NCBI GenBank assembly: GCA_021401465.1
Contig: JADDMT010000023.1
Span: forward strand, 1 to 64,000
Direction of reading: 5' to 3'
Length of the DNA: 64,000 bases
Source: Teratosphaeria epicoccoides
Lineage: Eukaryota; Ascomycota; Dothideomycetes; Mycosphaerellales; Teratosphaeriaceae
Shown: positions 11,608 to 22,974 of the stretch, piece after piece
How the letters are laid out: every line of letters starts with the position of its first letter
Numbering within the stretch: position 1 is the first letter of the stretch
Notes under the pieces: model-generated
Told to the model about the DNA's origin: nothing
The model's database searches: none
Seen by the model: only the letters and a program-made list of their open reading frames with translations
Position numbers and translations under genes: made by a program

Positions 11608-12078
11608 ATTCCTCTGTCTCCTAGCTATCCTCTAGTAATAGCGATACCTAGGTAGCGTTAATCTAGGCTAGGGGTATAGCTAGGGCGTAGGGGTACCCCT
11701 TAACCTAGTATCTAGAAGCTCCGTAGTAGTAACATAGGTTATTCTCCTAGCGCCTCCCTCTTTTAGTAATGTCTACCTATGTAGCATGTAGTTTTCCCCT
11801 GCTATTCTAGCGGGGTCCTCTGCTATTAGGCTAGTCTCCTATAGTGTAAGTTAGTACTATAACTATATCTCTATCCGCGTCTGCTTACGCCCTAACCCTA
11901 GGGTTAGGCACCTACATAGTAACTATAGGAACTCCCTTAGAGTCCTTGTTCTTCTCTCTTAACTACCTCCTATAGGCCGCCTTAAACTAGTTAGTAGCCT
12001 CAGAGTTTGTCATGACTCTTTTAACCTCCTCTACAAACGTAGAGTAGTCTCTCCTATCTCTTACATTTGCTATGTACA
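11608..12078 (-). pseudogene. E3: decayed gag fragment between the two insertions
   Basis: Read on the minus strand from 12078 this gives IANVRDRRDYSTFVEEVKRV, NSEATN and LREKNKDSKGVPIVT, a gypsy gag segment. The first five bases (11608-11612) are the E1 target duplication and the last five (12074-12078, GTACA) are the E2 duplication. The gag frame continues directly from the E3 part beyond 17717 once E2 is removed (LKPIRMY then IANVRD), which proves that E2 inserted into this gag. Confidence 0.8.
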
Positions 12079-12520
12079 TGTTATAGATGTCATAAGTCAC
12101 GAGCACTATAGCCTAAGTCAGAGTACTAGGGCCTAAGTCATAGCACATACGTAGAAGAAAGGATCTGTCACATGAGGATAGACACCTAGATCTGTAGGGT
12201 TAGTCTATAGATCTATAGGCCTACATAGGAGAAAGGATCTGTTACGTAAGAATAGACACTAGGATCTGTAGGATTAGTCTATAGATCTACAGACACGGGT
12301 CTGTCAGGTCTATTAACAGATCTAATAGAGCTACCCTGTCTCTCTAGTATATAGGGATAGCTTCAGGACAGGCAGTTAGGAGCTTCGTGCTTAATTCTTA
12401 AGTTAATCCTCTCTTACTTAGGGGAAGTTACAAGGTTAATTGCTATTATCGATATTCTTTATAGCTCTATAAGTCTAATACCTAATCTCCTTCCTACTAT
12501 TAGTACCTTACCTTATGACA
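12079..12520 (+). repeat. E2 5' LTR
   Basis: 442 bp, direct repeat of 17271-17712. It contains two tandem copies of a roughly 75-80-bp unit built around AGGATCTGT and CTACAGATCTATAG-like words. The two LTRs differ at several percent of sites, mostly by transitions. Confidence 0.9.
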
Positions 12521-12779
12521 TTTTAAGCACTACTTGTAAGGAAGTATTAGGGGACTTGTCGAGTGCTTAATATACGCCTATGTTAAGTAGTTCTTTAGCT
12601 GTTAGTTTAACTTCTAGCGACAACAGTTAACTAATACTACAAGAACAAGTTGCCGCTATACCTTAAATTACTTAGTAGCTTAAATCCATTTACCTTAGCG
12701 AGATAGCTCTAGCATCTGTTACAGGTTTGACTACTAGAAACAGGCAAGGCAATAACGGCTTCAAGATAGGAAGCCCTAT

Positions 12780-13660
12780 AGAGTTTACAGGACAACGATC
12801 TTAAGTAGAGATGTTTATCCTCTAATGCTAGTTAGCATTTAACGTAGATATAGAACGGTTTACGACACATTATAAGCGAATAATGTATATTGTCTCTTAC
12901 CTAAAGGGACTAGCATTCGAGTTTATCTAGCCTCATCTGTCAGATTATCTAGATTACATTAGTAATGTCAAAGCTAGGAAGATAACAACTAGGGAGATCC
13001 TTAACTTAGACAAGTCTTTGTTTAAGGCGTTACGTAAAGCCTTTAGGCTTAGTAACAAACAACAGGAGGCTAAGAGAGCTCTCCTAGGGATCTAGCAGAA
13101 GGGTTCTGCTATTAAGTACTACGCGGACTTTTAGACCCTCTCTGCTTAAGTCGACTAGAATGATAATACCTTGGCCGCTTAGTTCTATTAGGGACTAAAG
13201 GAGACAGTTAAAGACAAAATTGCCTAGGGAGATCGACTAACGACATTCAAGGAAATAAGCGATCTCGCAATTAGAATATATAATCGTATCTAGGAATAAT
13301 AGCAAGAATGACAACATAGAAATTACAAGCTAGCATAGGCTAACTATAAGGTCTAACGATTAGCACTAAAGTAGCGAAGCGATTATTATAGTCTCTAACT
13401 AATAGAGTTAGATCCGACTATAGGGCGCCTAAAGAACGGACCCTAAGGAAAGCTATAGAAAGGCTCTCCTACCTAGAATAGTTAGAAGAAGCCATTTAAC
13501 AAGAGTAACCTCGAGTGCTACAACTGTAGAAAGAAAGGACATTTTGCCTGCAAGTGTTTTGCTAAAAAGCAACAACAGGAACTGCCTAGGACAGAGCAGG
13601 CTCGCGCGATAACATTAGTACCTAAGCAAACAGCTGCTACTACTTAAGTACTAGACTATG
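12780..13660 (+). pseudogene. E2 gag relic with intact CCHC zinc knuckle
   Basis: A gag-like frame broken by TAG codons. It ends in a perfect CX2CX4HX4C knuckle at 13516-13557 (CYNCRKKGHFACKC), the nucleic-acid-binding motif of retroelement nucleocapsid. The knuckle is in a different frame from protease and reverse transcriptase downstream (pol is in the -1 frame). That suits either programmed frameshifting or an indel. Confidence 0.75.
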
Positions 13661-14379
13661 CCTTACTTACTTAGACTATGTGCTACGACGACGATTGTCG
13701 AATTCACATGAGTAATAAAGATAGTTCTAGATAGTACCCTAGCCGCAACAAGGTATAGTCTATCTGTGTACTAAGGGGTGTACCTTCTAGTGCAATAATC
13801 CTAAGGCAATAGGAGCTAGAAGAAGAAGAAGGTTCTGACGACAACTATAAGCTTATCGAAGCCGTCATTCCTGACTCTAAGGAAGATAAGAACATAGAGA
13901 GATAGGCTATGCTGCCGCATGACATTAGACTTGATATCATTTAACTCATACAGAACTAGTAGGCTTAGGCTTACCTATAGATTAATAGAATCTAACATGT
14001 TAACTAGCTTTAACATGACGAACTAGCTAACCGCATGCGACGATACCTAAGGAGACTACTAGTCGTAGCTTAACCTTACTCGCATTAGAAAATCGTCTAA
14101 GAAATAGTACCGTTTAGGGTAGAGTTTACGCCCTAAGGAGGCTACTTGACTTATAAAGGTATCTAGGTTCTACAAACACTATAACTCTAAGTCTACTATT
14201 TGAAATTAGAGTACGTAAGGAACGTATAGGAATAACGAGGCTAAGAGCGAGTACTACCTCTTAGGCCAGATAGCAGTAACGCTTGAAGAAGGATAAGCTA
14301 AGACTGCATAATACCTAAATTAGTCTAAGAAAACAGCTGTTTAGGAAACGACGAGGTCTGCCGGAATTACACCTATAGA

Positions 14380-16870
14380 CAGACTAGATAGGGCTGTAAC
14401 AATATGCCGCAGTTAGCGCCAGATACGCGGACAACCTCAGAGTGTAGGTGTACATTAACGAGACGCTAGCCTAGGCCTTAATAGATTCAGGATGCACTAG
14501 AATCTTCATGACGCCTAAGTTTGCTAGGATAGCTAGAATAAGGCTACAGGCAAAGACGAATGCTTTCTTGCTATAAGCGATCGATAGAAAGCTAGTTACG
14601 TACAACTAAGGAATAGTTGACAAGGAAACTAAGACGATACCTCTGCAGATAGGACGCTACTAAGAGATGATCTAGTTTGACATTACAGAGTCACCTAGCT
14701 TAGATGTAGTGCTAGGGTTACCATGGCTAAGAAATGCTAACCTCTACCTTAACTAGAAGAACGAGAGGATCTAATTCTTAGAACTCTCTAAATTAATACC
14801 TCTACCTGTAGTACACGACATACTAGGCAAGATCAAAATATATGCTATGACTTTAAACGAGATAGTCGCTACTATTAAGGATCTAGAATAGGAAGTGTAC
14901 GTCCTATAGGTTAAAGTAACGCAATCTGAAGTCAAGGTCGAGTTCACTGTTCCTAACAAGTATAAAGAGTTTGCTACTCTTTTCAAGGAAGAACCTAACT
15001 AAGAGGCTCTGCCATAGGATCATGGGATACCCTTACTCCCTAGCAATATGCTAACAAAGCAACTAGTTCGCCTATTATTAGCGGCGAAACTAGAGATTCT
15101 CCGGAAATACCTTGAAGACAACCTCTAGAAGGGCTTTATCCGCAAGTCGTAGTCCCCTACAGGATATCTAATCCTGTTTGTACCTAAAGGGGAAGATAAC
15201 TAGCGACTCTATGTAGATTATTATAGATTAAACGACATCATAATAAAGAACAGTTATCTGCTTCTATTACTCTCAGAATTGCAGGATTGCCTGTAAGGAG
15301 TAATATAGTTCTCAAAGTTTAACATACTAGGAGCATATAACCGAATTCAAATCAAGGAAGGCAAAGAATAGAAGACTACGTTCTAAACTAGGTTTAGGTA
15401 CTACGAGTATATAGTCATGCTATTTAGGTTAACAAACACCCTAGCTACATAGCAGGCATTTATTAATAATGTGCTATAAGAGTACCTTGATGTCTTTGTA
15501 GTTATATACTTAGACAACATCCTCGTATACTCACGAACGATCGATAAACATAGGACTTACATGTATAAGGTACTTTAGAAACTCCAGGATTACAAGCTAA
15601 AGGTTAAGCCTTAGAAGAGCGAGTTTCACAAGCAGGAAGTCTAATTCCTTAGCTACATAGTAGCGTAGAATAGAATAAAGATAGACACTAAGAAAGTCTA
15701 AGTCGTAAAAGAGTAGCCTACGCTAGCTAATGTTAAGGAAGTATAGTCCTTCCTTAGATTTGCTAACTTCTACTAAAGATTTGTCGTAAACTATTCGAAG
15801 TTTACGGTACTACTTACGACTCTTACTACAAAGGATATACCATTTATTTAGGACGACGCCTAATAGAATGCCTTTAAGGAACTTAAGCAATAATTTACAG
15901 ATTAGCTAATCTTGCTTGTTTTCGACCCTAATAAGCCTATTATAGTCGAAACAGATGCCTCTAACGTAGCCCTTAGGGCATGCTTAAGTTAACTAGGACT
16001 AAGTAGACAACTACAGCTAGTTGCCTACTACTTAAGAAAGCTGTCTAGACCTAAACTCTATTACGACGTCTACGACAAAGAACTTCTAGCTATAGTAGAC
16101 ACCTATAAGGCCTAGCGAGTCTGCTTAGAAGGTTCTAAGCACTAGGTTACAGTCTACATAGACTATAAGAACTTGCGATACTTTACTATGACAAAAGAGT
16201 TAAACTAATAGCAAGTTCGGTAGAGTAAGGAACTCTCTAGTTTTAACTGCAAGATTGTCTATTACAAGGGATCTAATAACGCACGCGCTAATGCACTTAG
16301 CCGCTAGACTAACTACATGAAGGGCGTAAAGCAGGAGAGACATACTATTCTCTAGGAAAATAGCGATAGCACACTTAGAGTTAACCGACTCGTAGCTACA
16401 GCTATTACATAGACTAGTGAATTTTAGGACGACCTAAAGAACGCACTAGTCTACGACCTAACTACACTTACTATCTGCAACGACATTAATAGACAGGAGG
16501 ACTAGGAAGACGAAGACAGAATACTTCTCTTCTAAGGATTAGTATACATGCTAACATCCTTATAATCGGAGCTACTATGCCTCTGACATAACGTTCCTTA
16601 GGCAGGATACCTAGGAGTGTCTAAAATGAAGCAAATTCTCTAACAAGAATATTACTTCCCTAGGATAGGCAAAGCAATCGAGGACTATGTCTAACTATGT
16701 GTAACTTGCTAATAGAGTAAGTATAACTGTTACAAACTATATAGGCTACTATGACTACTTAAGGTACCTTAATAGCTGTAGGAATCGCTCGCTATAGACT
16801 TCATTGTTAAACTACCTTAGTTAAGAGAACCTACTACTAATGAGTTCTTTAATCTCGCGGATATTCGAGA
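14380..16870 (+). pseudogene. E2 pol relic: protease, reverse transcriptase, integrase start
   Basis: Protease active site ALIDSGCTRIF is near 14475-14510. Reverse transcriptase includes YVDYYRLND near 15215 and the catalytic VIYLDNILVYS near 15500-15530. The integrase zinc finger begins near 16626 (MKQIL, EYYFPRIGKAIEDYV, then a CVTC pair), and the core starts with AIDFIVKLP near 16797. All of these are in one frame with many TAG codons at former Trp or Gln positions. The integrase core ends near 16860, before the second and third catalytic acids. Confidence 0.8.
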
Positions 16871-16965
16871 TGCTAGACATACAGGTGCTAGCCGCAGGTT
16901 TGGCGTCACGTGACCTTGCGGATATTTCTCGGGTTATAGTGTGTGTGTATATGTAGCTAACTGTA

Positions 16966-16994
16966 ATCAGCCCTGTTACAGGACTGATTACTAA
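16966..16994. repeat. Near-perfect 14-bp inverted repeat (hairpin)
   Basis: GTAATCAGCCCTGT and ACAGGACTGATTAC flank a single base and pair with one mismatch. It sits in a roughly 180-bp stretch (about 16860-17040) that replaces the lost integrase core of E2. This stretch looks less RIP-mutated than its surroundings. Confidence 0.6.
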
Positions 16995-17270
16995 GCCTTT
17001 TAGCTATGTAGGGTAGTAGTAAAAGGTTAGCACACCTTCCCTATTACTTTAACTCTTAACACTAAGTACAGGACTTTATGCTATCCTAGCCCTAACGATA
17101 GATTTAATTTACATGGCGTTTATGTTTCTGCGTTAAAGGGGCATTAGTGTCTAGGATAACATAAGGCAGTAATGTAGAAAGAGAAGACATTACTATATAA
17201 AGGAAATAGCAAGAGAAAACCCTATACTAATAAAGTAGCTTAGGGACAAGCTAGGCTAAGAGGGGGATAG

Positions 17271-17712
17271 TGTTATAGATGTCATGAGTTACAAGCACTA
17301 TAGCCTAAGTTAGAGTACTAGGGCCTAAGTTATAGCACATGCGTAGAAGAAAGGATCTGTCATGTAAGGACAGATACCTAGATCTATAGGGTTAGTCTAC
17401 AGATCTATAGGCCTATGTAGGAGGAAGGATCTGTCACGTAAGAATAGACCCTAGGATCTATAGGGTTAGTCTACAGATCTATAGACATAGGTCTGTTAGG
17501 TCTATTAACAGATCTAACAGAGCTACCCTGTCTCTCTAGTATATAGGGATAGCTTTAGGACAGGTAGTTAGGAGCTTCATGCTTAATTCTTAAGTTAATC
17601 CTCTCTTGCTTAGAGGAAGTTACAAGGTTAATTGCTATTGTTAATATTCTTCATAGCTCTGCAAGTCTAATACCTGATCCCCTTCCTGCTATTAGTACCT
17701 ACCCTTATAACA
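17271..17712 (+). repeat. E2 3' LTR
   Basis: 442 bp, partner of 12079-12520. It starts TGTTATAG, ends TTATAACA, and is followed by the target duplication GTACA. Confidence 0.92.
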
Positions 17713-18380
17713 GTACATCCTTATAGGTTTTAAAAACAAGTTCTTAAGGTACCTAATCTTTATGTCATCTGTCTACTAGTCCCCTCCTACTAAAAGCAGG
17801 AGTCTGTCAAATTCTAGCTAGTGTTTATACTATAGCTTATCCGCTATATGTCGAAGGTTTATAAGCTACTCTAGAGCTTTTACTATCTTGTTACTATCTA
17901 CAAACATAGCTTCAAGCTACGCAAAAAAAGCTTTAGGGTCTTTGTCTTTATCTAGGCCTCCTTTCTCCTAGAAGTAGCGTATCTAAGCACGCTAGCAAGT
18001 AGGGAGGGTGTCATAGATTATGTTCTAGTAATAATCTACGCTTATCTAGGGTTTTGTCCTAGAGTATACCCTAAGTAAACTCCTTGTCTAGAGGAGATAG
18101 TCCCTAAATAATTTGGCCTTTCTATCTACATTAGTAGCCTCTACTCTTAGGGTCCTGTTAGTTCTACGCTAGAGTTTACATGCGTTACTATAGCTAGCGC
18201 GTCTGCAAGAGCTTTTAACAGCTCCTAGTTACTATTACTAGTTAAATTACTAGTTACTATTACTAATTCCTATTACTACTATTAGATGTTAGAATCTGTA
18301 ATTACTATTACTAATCACTAGTCCTTACAATCTAAAATATTATCACTAAATATTTAGATGAATACTTACTAGTAATATAG
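17713..18380 (-). pseudogene. E3: decayed gag start and TTACTA-rich edge of the repeat block
   Basis: On the minus strand from about 18000 to 17718 this reads as gag with TAG for Trp or Gln: EKGGLDKDKDPKAFFA, then EAMFVDSNKIVKALE, HIADKL, LEFDRLLLLVGGD and IRYLKNLFLKPIRMY. It runs straight on into 12078 across E2. Upstream (18220-18320) are short TTACTA-type tandem repeats. No LTR for E3 is visible, and the RIP-like composition stops near 18380, about 150 bp before the RFC2 start codon. Confidence 0.75.
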
Positions 18381-18532
18381 CAAGGCTGTTCATAGAGGTT
18401 CAGCGTAACTTTGAAGGTGTCATGTCCGGATAGCTCCGAAACGCGAAAGTCGCGCGCCCATGACACGTCTAGCTCGCGGACCATAGATCTTTGAGCTCGT
18501 GATTCACATGGCACTTGTCTTGTCAGAGGACT

Positions 18533-19804
18533 ATGGCCAATTTCTTCGATATTCGGGCGCGCCAAGCGGCAGCTGCAGCAGCTTCAGCGAGCTCGTCCAA
18601 GAATGCGGCGCTTACGAAAGACGACAGATTGCAGCCATGGGTGGAAAAGTAGTACGTCAGTGGCCTGTCGATGATGATCGAGCAGAACTGACCGACTGCG
18701 CGCAGTCGCCCAAAGTCTCTCGACGACGTCGCCGCTCAAGACCACACAGTCACCGTCTTACGGAGGACCCTCCAATCCACCAATCTCCCACACATGCTCT
18801 TCTACGGCCCACCCGGTACTGGTAAAACATCCACCGTTCTTGCGCTTGCTAAACAGCTTTACGGCCCCGACCTGATCAAGTCGCGAGTGCTGGAGCTCAA
18901 TGCATCTGACGAGCGTGGCATCAGTATTGTGCGAGAGAAGGTGAAAAACTTCGCAAGGATGCAGCTCTCCAATCCACCGGCCGGCCCAGCAGGTGAGGAG
19001 TACAGGAAAAAGTATCCGTGTCCGCCATACAAGATCATCGTGCTGGATGAGGCGGATAGCATGACACAAGACGCGCAGTCAGCGTTGAGACGAACGATGG
19101 AGACATACAGCAAAATCACGCGCTTCTGCTTGATTTGCAACTATGTGACGAGAATCATTGATCCTCTGGCGAGTCGATGCAGCAAGTTCCGCTTCAAGAG
19201 CTTGGACGAGGCCAATGCAGGTAAACGGCTTGAGGATATTGCAAGACTTGAGAATGTGAAGCTGGAGAGTGGCGTGGTCGATACGCTACTCCGATGCAGC
19301 GAAGGCGATCTGCGGAAAGCTATTACGTTCTTGCAATCCGCAGCACGGCTGGTAGGCGCTGTGCAGGCTAGTCTTCCTGAGAAGAAGCGCAAGCGCCCGA
19401 AGATTGAAGATAACGAGGATGAAGATGCTATGGACGTTGATGGTGCAAACGGGAAGCCGGTCACAATTCGCAGCATCGAAGAAATTGCGGGTGTAATACC
19501 TGGCGGGACGATCGAGACTTTGGTGACAGCTATGCGGCCAAGCAGTGAGGGCACAGTGTTCGGCCGGGTCTCGAAAGCTGTGGAAGATCTGGTCGCCGAA
19601 GGCTGGTCAGCTACACAAATGGTCACGCAGCTCTACGATCAGCTCGTCATACAAGACGAGGCATCTAGTGATTGGCAGAAAGCCAAAATCGTCACCGTCT
19701 TTTCGGGGACGGATAAGAGGTTGGTCGATGGCAGTGACGAGCACTTGAGTATCCTGGATCTCTGCTTGCAAGTGGCTGGCGTGCTAGGTGAGAGGCCACC
19801 GTAG
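18533..19804 (+). CDS. RFC2: Replication factor C subunit 2 (clamp loader)
   Basis: Small AAA+ subunit of the RFC clamp loader, which opens PCNA and places it at primer ends in nuclear DNA replication. Exons are 18533-18651 and 18706-19804, giving 405 residues. The 54-bp intron (GTACGT...CTGAC...CGCAG) joins VEK to YRPKSLDD, as expected in the family. Visible motifs: Walker A GPPGTGKT (about residues 74-81), Walker B LDEAD (about 153-157) and the sensor SRC (about 196-198). An acidic, basic-flanked insert (KKRKRPK ... EDEDAMDVD) lies before the C-terminal collar domain. It matches yeast Rfc2 (human RFC4) better than the other subunits. The first exon begins MANFFDIRARQ with an alanine run. 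The start codon lies only about 150 bp from the repeat block, so the promoter must be very short or overlap repeat sequence. Confidence 0.95.
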
Positions 19805-20587
19805 CGCGGATTATTTGCGGGCGAGCAGCTGCTGCTGATGGCCTTGGTTTCGTTTGCCTCTGGACATGGCTGATGCAAGTTTCCACTCACGTGGGTGAGA
19901 TCGTGCCACGATCTGCATGCGATGCTGACGATGAGAGGGGCCCTGAGCAGCTACGACATGCCACATGTCTTTAGATCACAGCAGACTGTCGTGAGCCGTA
20001 TGACTTGGCTGCTTATACTTCATCACATGACCAAGACAAACAAGAAATGCAAAGTCCGAATCGTGGAGTCTCAACGATTGACTTTTCCGGCAAACCAGGT
20101 ACCGCTCAATTGAATCTGACGTTCAGCGTTCATCCCTACACAACCTAGAACACTGGACAACTCCTGTTACGTCAACACCGCTATCGCGAAACCACACATC
20201 TTCAATCATCAGAGGCAATTCGTGGACGAGGCCCGACCGCAATTCGCAGCTCTGACAAAGATCAAAAAACCATGTTGCCTAGTCGCGGAAATATCGCCGT
20301 CTGATACGCTTGGGTTGCTGGGTGGTCTGCTCCAGAGCCGGCTACCTGGAAGGACGCTTTGACACTGAAGGTCAGGCTGCTGCAGTATACTGTGGTGTAG
20401 CAATATTGGAGGGCATGCCACTATTTTGGGAACACGACAGCTCCTGCGCCTCGCGCCTTGGAAGTTGAAATGATCCCTCAGATGTCGCTCACTTGGTTGA
20501 CCATGGGACCAGGGGCAGGGCATGGCCACATATCAATAGATTGTGTCGCGTTGTCAGCGATTTTGTCTTCCATATCAAGACGTTCCT
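19805..20587. other. Intergenic region, no gene seen
   Basis: Only short, unconvincing open frames on both strands. It separates two plus-strand genes and should contain the RFC2 3' end and the arabinofuranosidase promoter. Confidence 0.6.
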
Positions 20588-20594
20588 TATATAA
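20588..20594 (+). promoter_or_regulatory. TATA box of the arabinofuranosidase gene
   Basis: TATATAA, 37 bp before the ATG at 20631. The short spacing implies a short leader. Confidence 0.6.
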
Positions 20595-20630
20595 GCTCAA
20601 CCTCTTTTCACGGTGCCCGTAGCCACAAGT

Positions 20631-22470
20631 ATGGCTGGCCATTCGTTTGTTCAATTCGTATTCGGCATTGTTGCTACAAGTTCTCTGATCTTCGCTGCAC
20701 CATGCGATATCTATAATTCTGGCAACGTTAGTTGTGTCGCCGCACACAGCACCACAAGAGCTCTTTTCAACAACTACAACAGTGCTTTGTACCAGATACA
20801 ACGGCAGTCCGACAGTCAGACAAAGCAAATATCAGTACGACAAGCAGGAGGTGTTGCCAATGGCGACGACCACGACGCCTTTTGTGCGAATACAACCTGC
20901 ATCCTGACTACCATCTACGATCAGAGCGGCCGCAATAATCATCTCACCGTTGCACCGTCCGGTGGCGCGACAGGGGGTCCGGGTGCAGGCCCTTTGAATG
21001 GCGGTGACTACCCGGCCAGCTCTTGTGGCGCTCCTGTAACGTAAGGTGAAGACGATCGTTCGGCGCAGGCACTTTGTCACTCTGAAAGGCGCGGGTCAGC
21101 AGCGGCTGTGAAAGTCGAAGCCTGTTGCTGACATTTTGATTCTGGCCAGGCTCAATGGACAAAAGGCGTATGGCCTCTTCATCTCGCCCATGACGGGCTA
21201 CCGAAACAACCAAGCCGTCGGTCTGGCTACTGGCGATAACCCACAAGGCATGTACATGGTTGCAGATGGCACAGTAAGCAGATGAGAACATACAAGCCGT
21301 GCTTACCGCCATCAATTAACATTTCATCACCTTCACAGCATTTCAACCACAAATGCTGCTTCGACTACGGTAACGCCGAGACGAGCTCGAATGACACTGG
21401 CAACGCTCACATGGAAGCCATCTATTTCGGGCAAGGAGATGAGATTGGCAGTGGCAATGGGTCGGGTTCAGGACCGTGGGTTCTTGGAGATTTGGAGAAC
21501 GGTCTCTGGCCTGGAGACAGTGAGCAGAACTCATGAGCCAAGCAGGTTGTCACGTCGATACTGATGGTACAACAGCAAGGCATAATTACCAGAATCCATC
21601 ACAAACCTCTCGTTTCGTGACGGCTATAGTAAAGGGCGACTCGGGGAACCGATGGGCAATCCGCGGAGGCAATGCAAACTCCGGAGACATCACGACATAC
21701 TTCGATGGGCCACGTCCAAACGGGTATAAACCAATGTACAAGGAAGGTGCCATCATTCTCGGCATCGGCGGTGACAATAGCTACTGGGGCCGTAAGTTCG
21801 CAAAGCAACTCACAATATCACTAGCCTCTGTCGACTGACCTCCGCAACAGAGGGCACTTTCTACGAAGGCGTCATCACAAGCGGCTACCCCTCGGATGAC
21901 CAGGAGAACGACGTCCAAGCCGACATCGTCTCTCAACACTACCAATCCGCCAGCCTCGTCAGCGGCCCCACCATACACATCGGCAGCACTATTTCCATCC
22001 AAGCCACGACTTCAGGTAACACAGACGAGTACCTCTCCCATAGCGGCACCAACGTCCTTTTACAAGTAGCCAACAACGGCACCGACCAAGCTGCGGCAAC
22101 CTGGATCGTCAGACAAGGTCTCGGCTTCTCCGAGTGTATCTCGCTCGAGTCAAGAGACACACCAGGAAGCTACCTTCGCCACTACAACAGCAGACTCTTC
22201 ATCTCCCCTGGAGACGGGTCGCAACTGTTCCACCAAGACGCTACGTTCTGTCCGCGAGCCGCACTGAATAGCGCGGGCACCCACTCGTTCCGGTCTTGGA
22301 ACTATCCGATTAGGAATATCCGGCATTATGGCAATGATGGGTATATTGCGTATAATGGGCAGGGAACAGCAAACGCGTTCGATAATCCAGACAAGTATAA
22401 TGATGATGTGAGCTTCATCGTGAGACAGACTTCGGCTGATGGGATTATTGGTAATAAATTCAGGGCATGA
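20631..22470 (+). CDS. abfB: Secreted GH54 alpha-L-arabinofuranosidase B
   Basis: Releases terminal arabinose from plant arabinan and arabinoxylan outside the cell. Five exons: 20631-21040, 21150-21273, 21339-21519, 21576-21791 and 21851-22470. All joins restore family sequence, giving 516 residues, close to the usual 500. A signal peptide (to about residue 22, ending LIFA) precedes PCDIYNSGN. The catalytic domain shows CVAAHSTTRAL, IYDQSGRNNHL and CCFDYGNAETSS. By alignment with the Aspergillus enzyme (recalled), the nucleophile is Glu in DLENGLW (about residue 231) and the acid/base is Asp in GIGGDNS (about 305). The rest (RHYGNDGYI, DVSFIVRQ) is the arabinose-binding CBM42. Introns are 56-109 bp. 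The gene lies alone between RFC2 and a decayed gene and looks intact. Confidence 0.93.
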
Positions 22471-22974
22471 GAGGAGCGAGACGACATGGCGTCGACAGGA
22501 GCTCAGGGCCGTTTTGGCATGGATGTGGCAACTTGATCTACTTCGAGCACGCCCAGAAATAAGTTCAGGTAATTACACCAGTATACGCGCAGAGCAGTTT
22601 TTATTCGGCAGCAAAGCACACTTTTGTCTATCCCATTTTCAGCCGCAGTCCCTTTCTCACTCTCAGCCGAGCGGTCTCGGAATTCCTGTCCCAAACATCC
22701 CGCCCTGCATGCCACGTTCTCGTCCACATATGCAGGGCCCACTCACGATGCTGCATGTGCGTCTGTCGTAGCTGCTGCAAACCTGACGTTAGCCTCTCTT
22801 GGTCTCTCGCACCTTGCCCATTCGGTCACACTATGCTCCAAGTGTTCGAGCATCAACTTCATCTCCATGCTTCCAAGATCTTATGAGCTGGTCTTGCCCT
22901 TATCCTGTGGGCTTATCATGCAGATCCAGTCACCCTACTGCACATGCGTCCGTCCCAACAGCGCCATATCCAGA

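Larger units (their letters stand above)
12079..17712 (+). mobile_element. E2: Ty3/gypsy retrotransposon with truncated integrase
   Basis: A 5,634-bp element with two direct 442-bp LTRs (12079-12520 and 17271-17712). The LTRs begin TGTTATAG and end in TGACA or TAACA, and the element is flanked by the 5-bp duplication GTACA (12074-12078 and 17713-17717). The plus strand carries gag with a zinc knuckle, protease, reverse transcriptase and the start of integrase, all full of TAG codons. A purine tract (17259-17270) precedes the 3' LTR. Integrase stops after its first catalytic Asp, so this copy would have been non-autonomous even before RIP. Pieces of the same family lie at 1-895 and 1331-2006. 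Confidence 0.92.

Noticed and set aside
16966..17000. Hairpin followed by CTAA, as at a Helitron 3' end
   Set aside because: The spacing to CTAA is wrong, and no 5' TC end or rolling-circle gene is nearby. Kept only as a hairpin.
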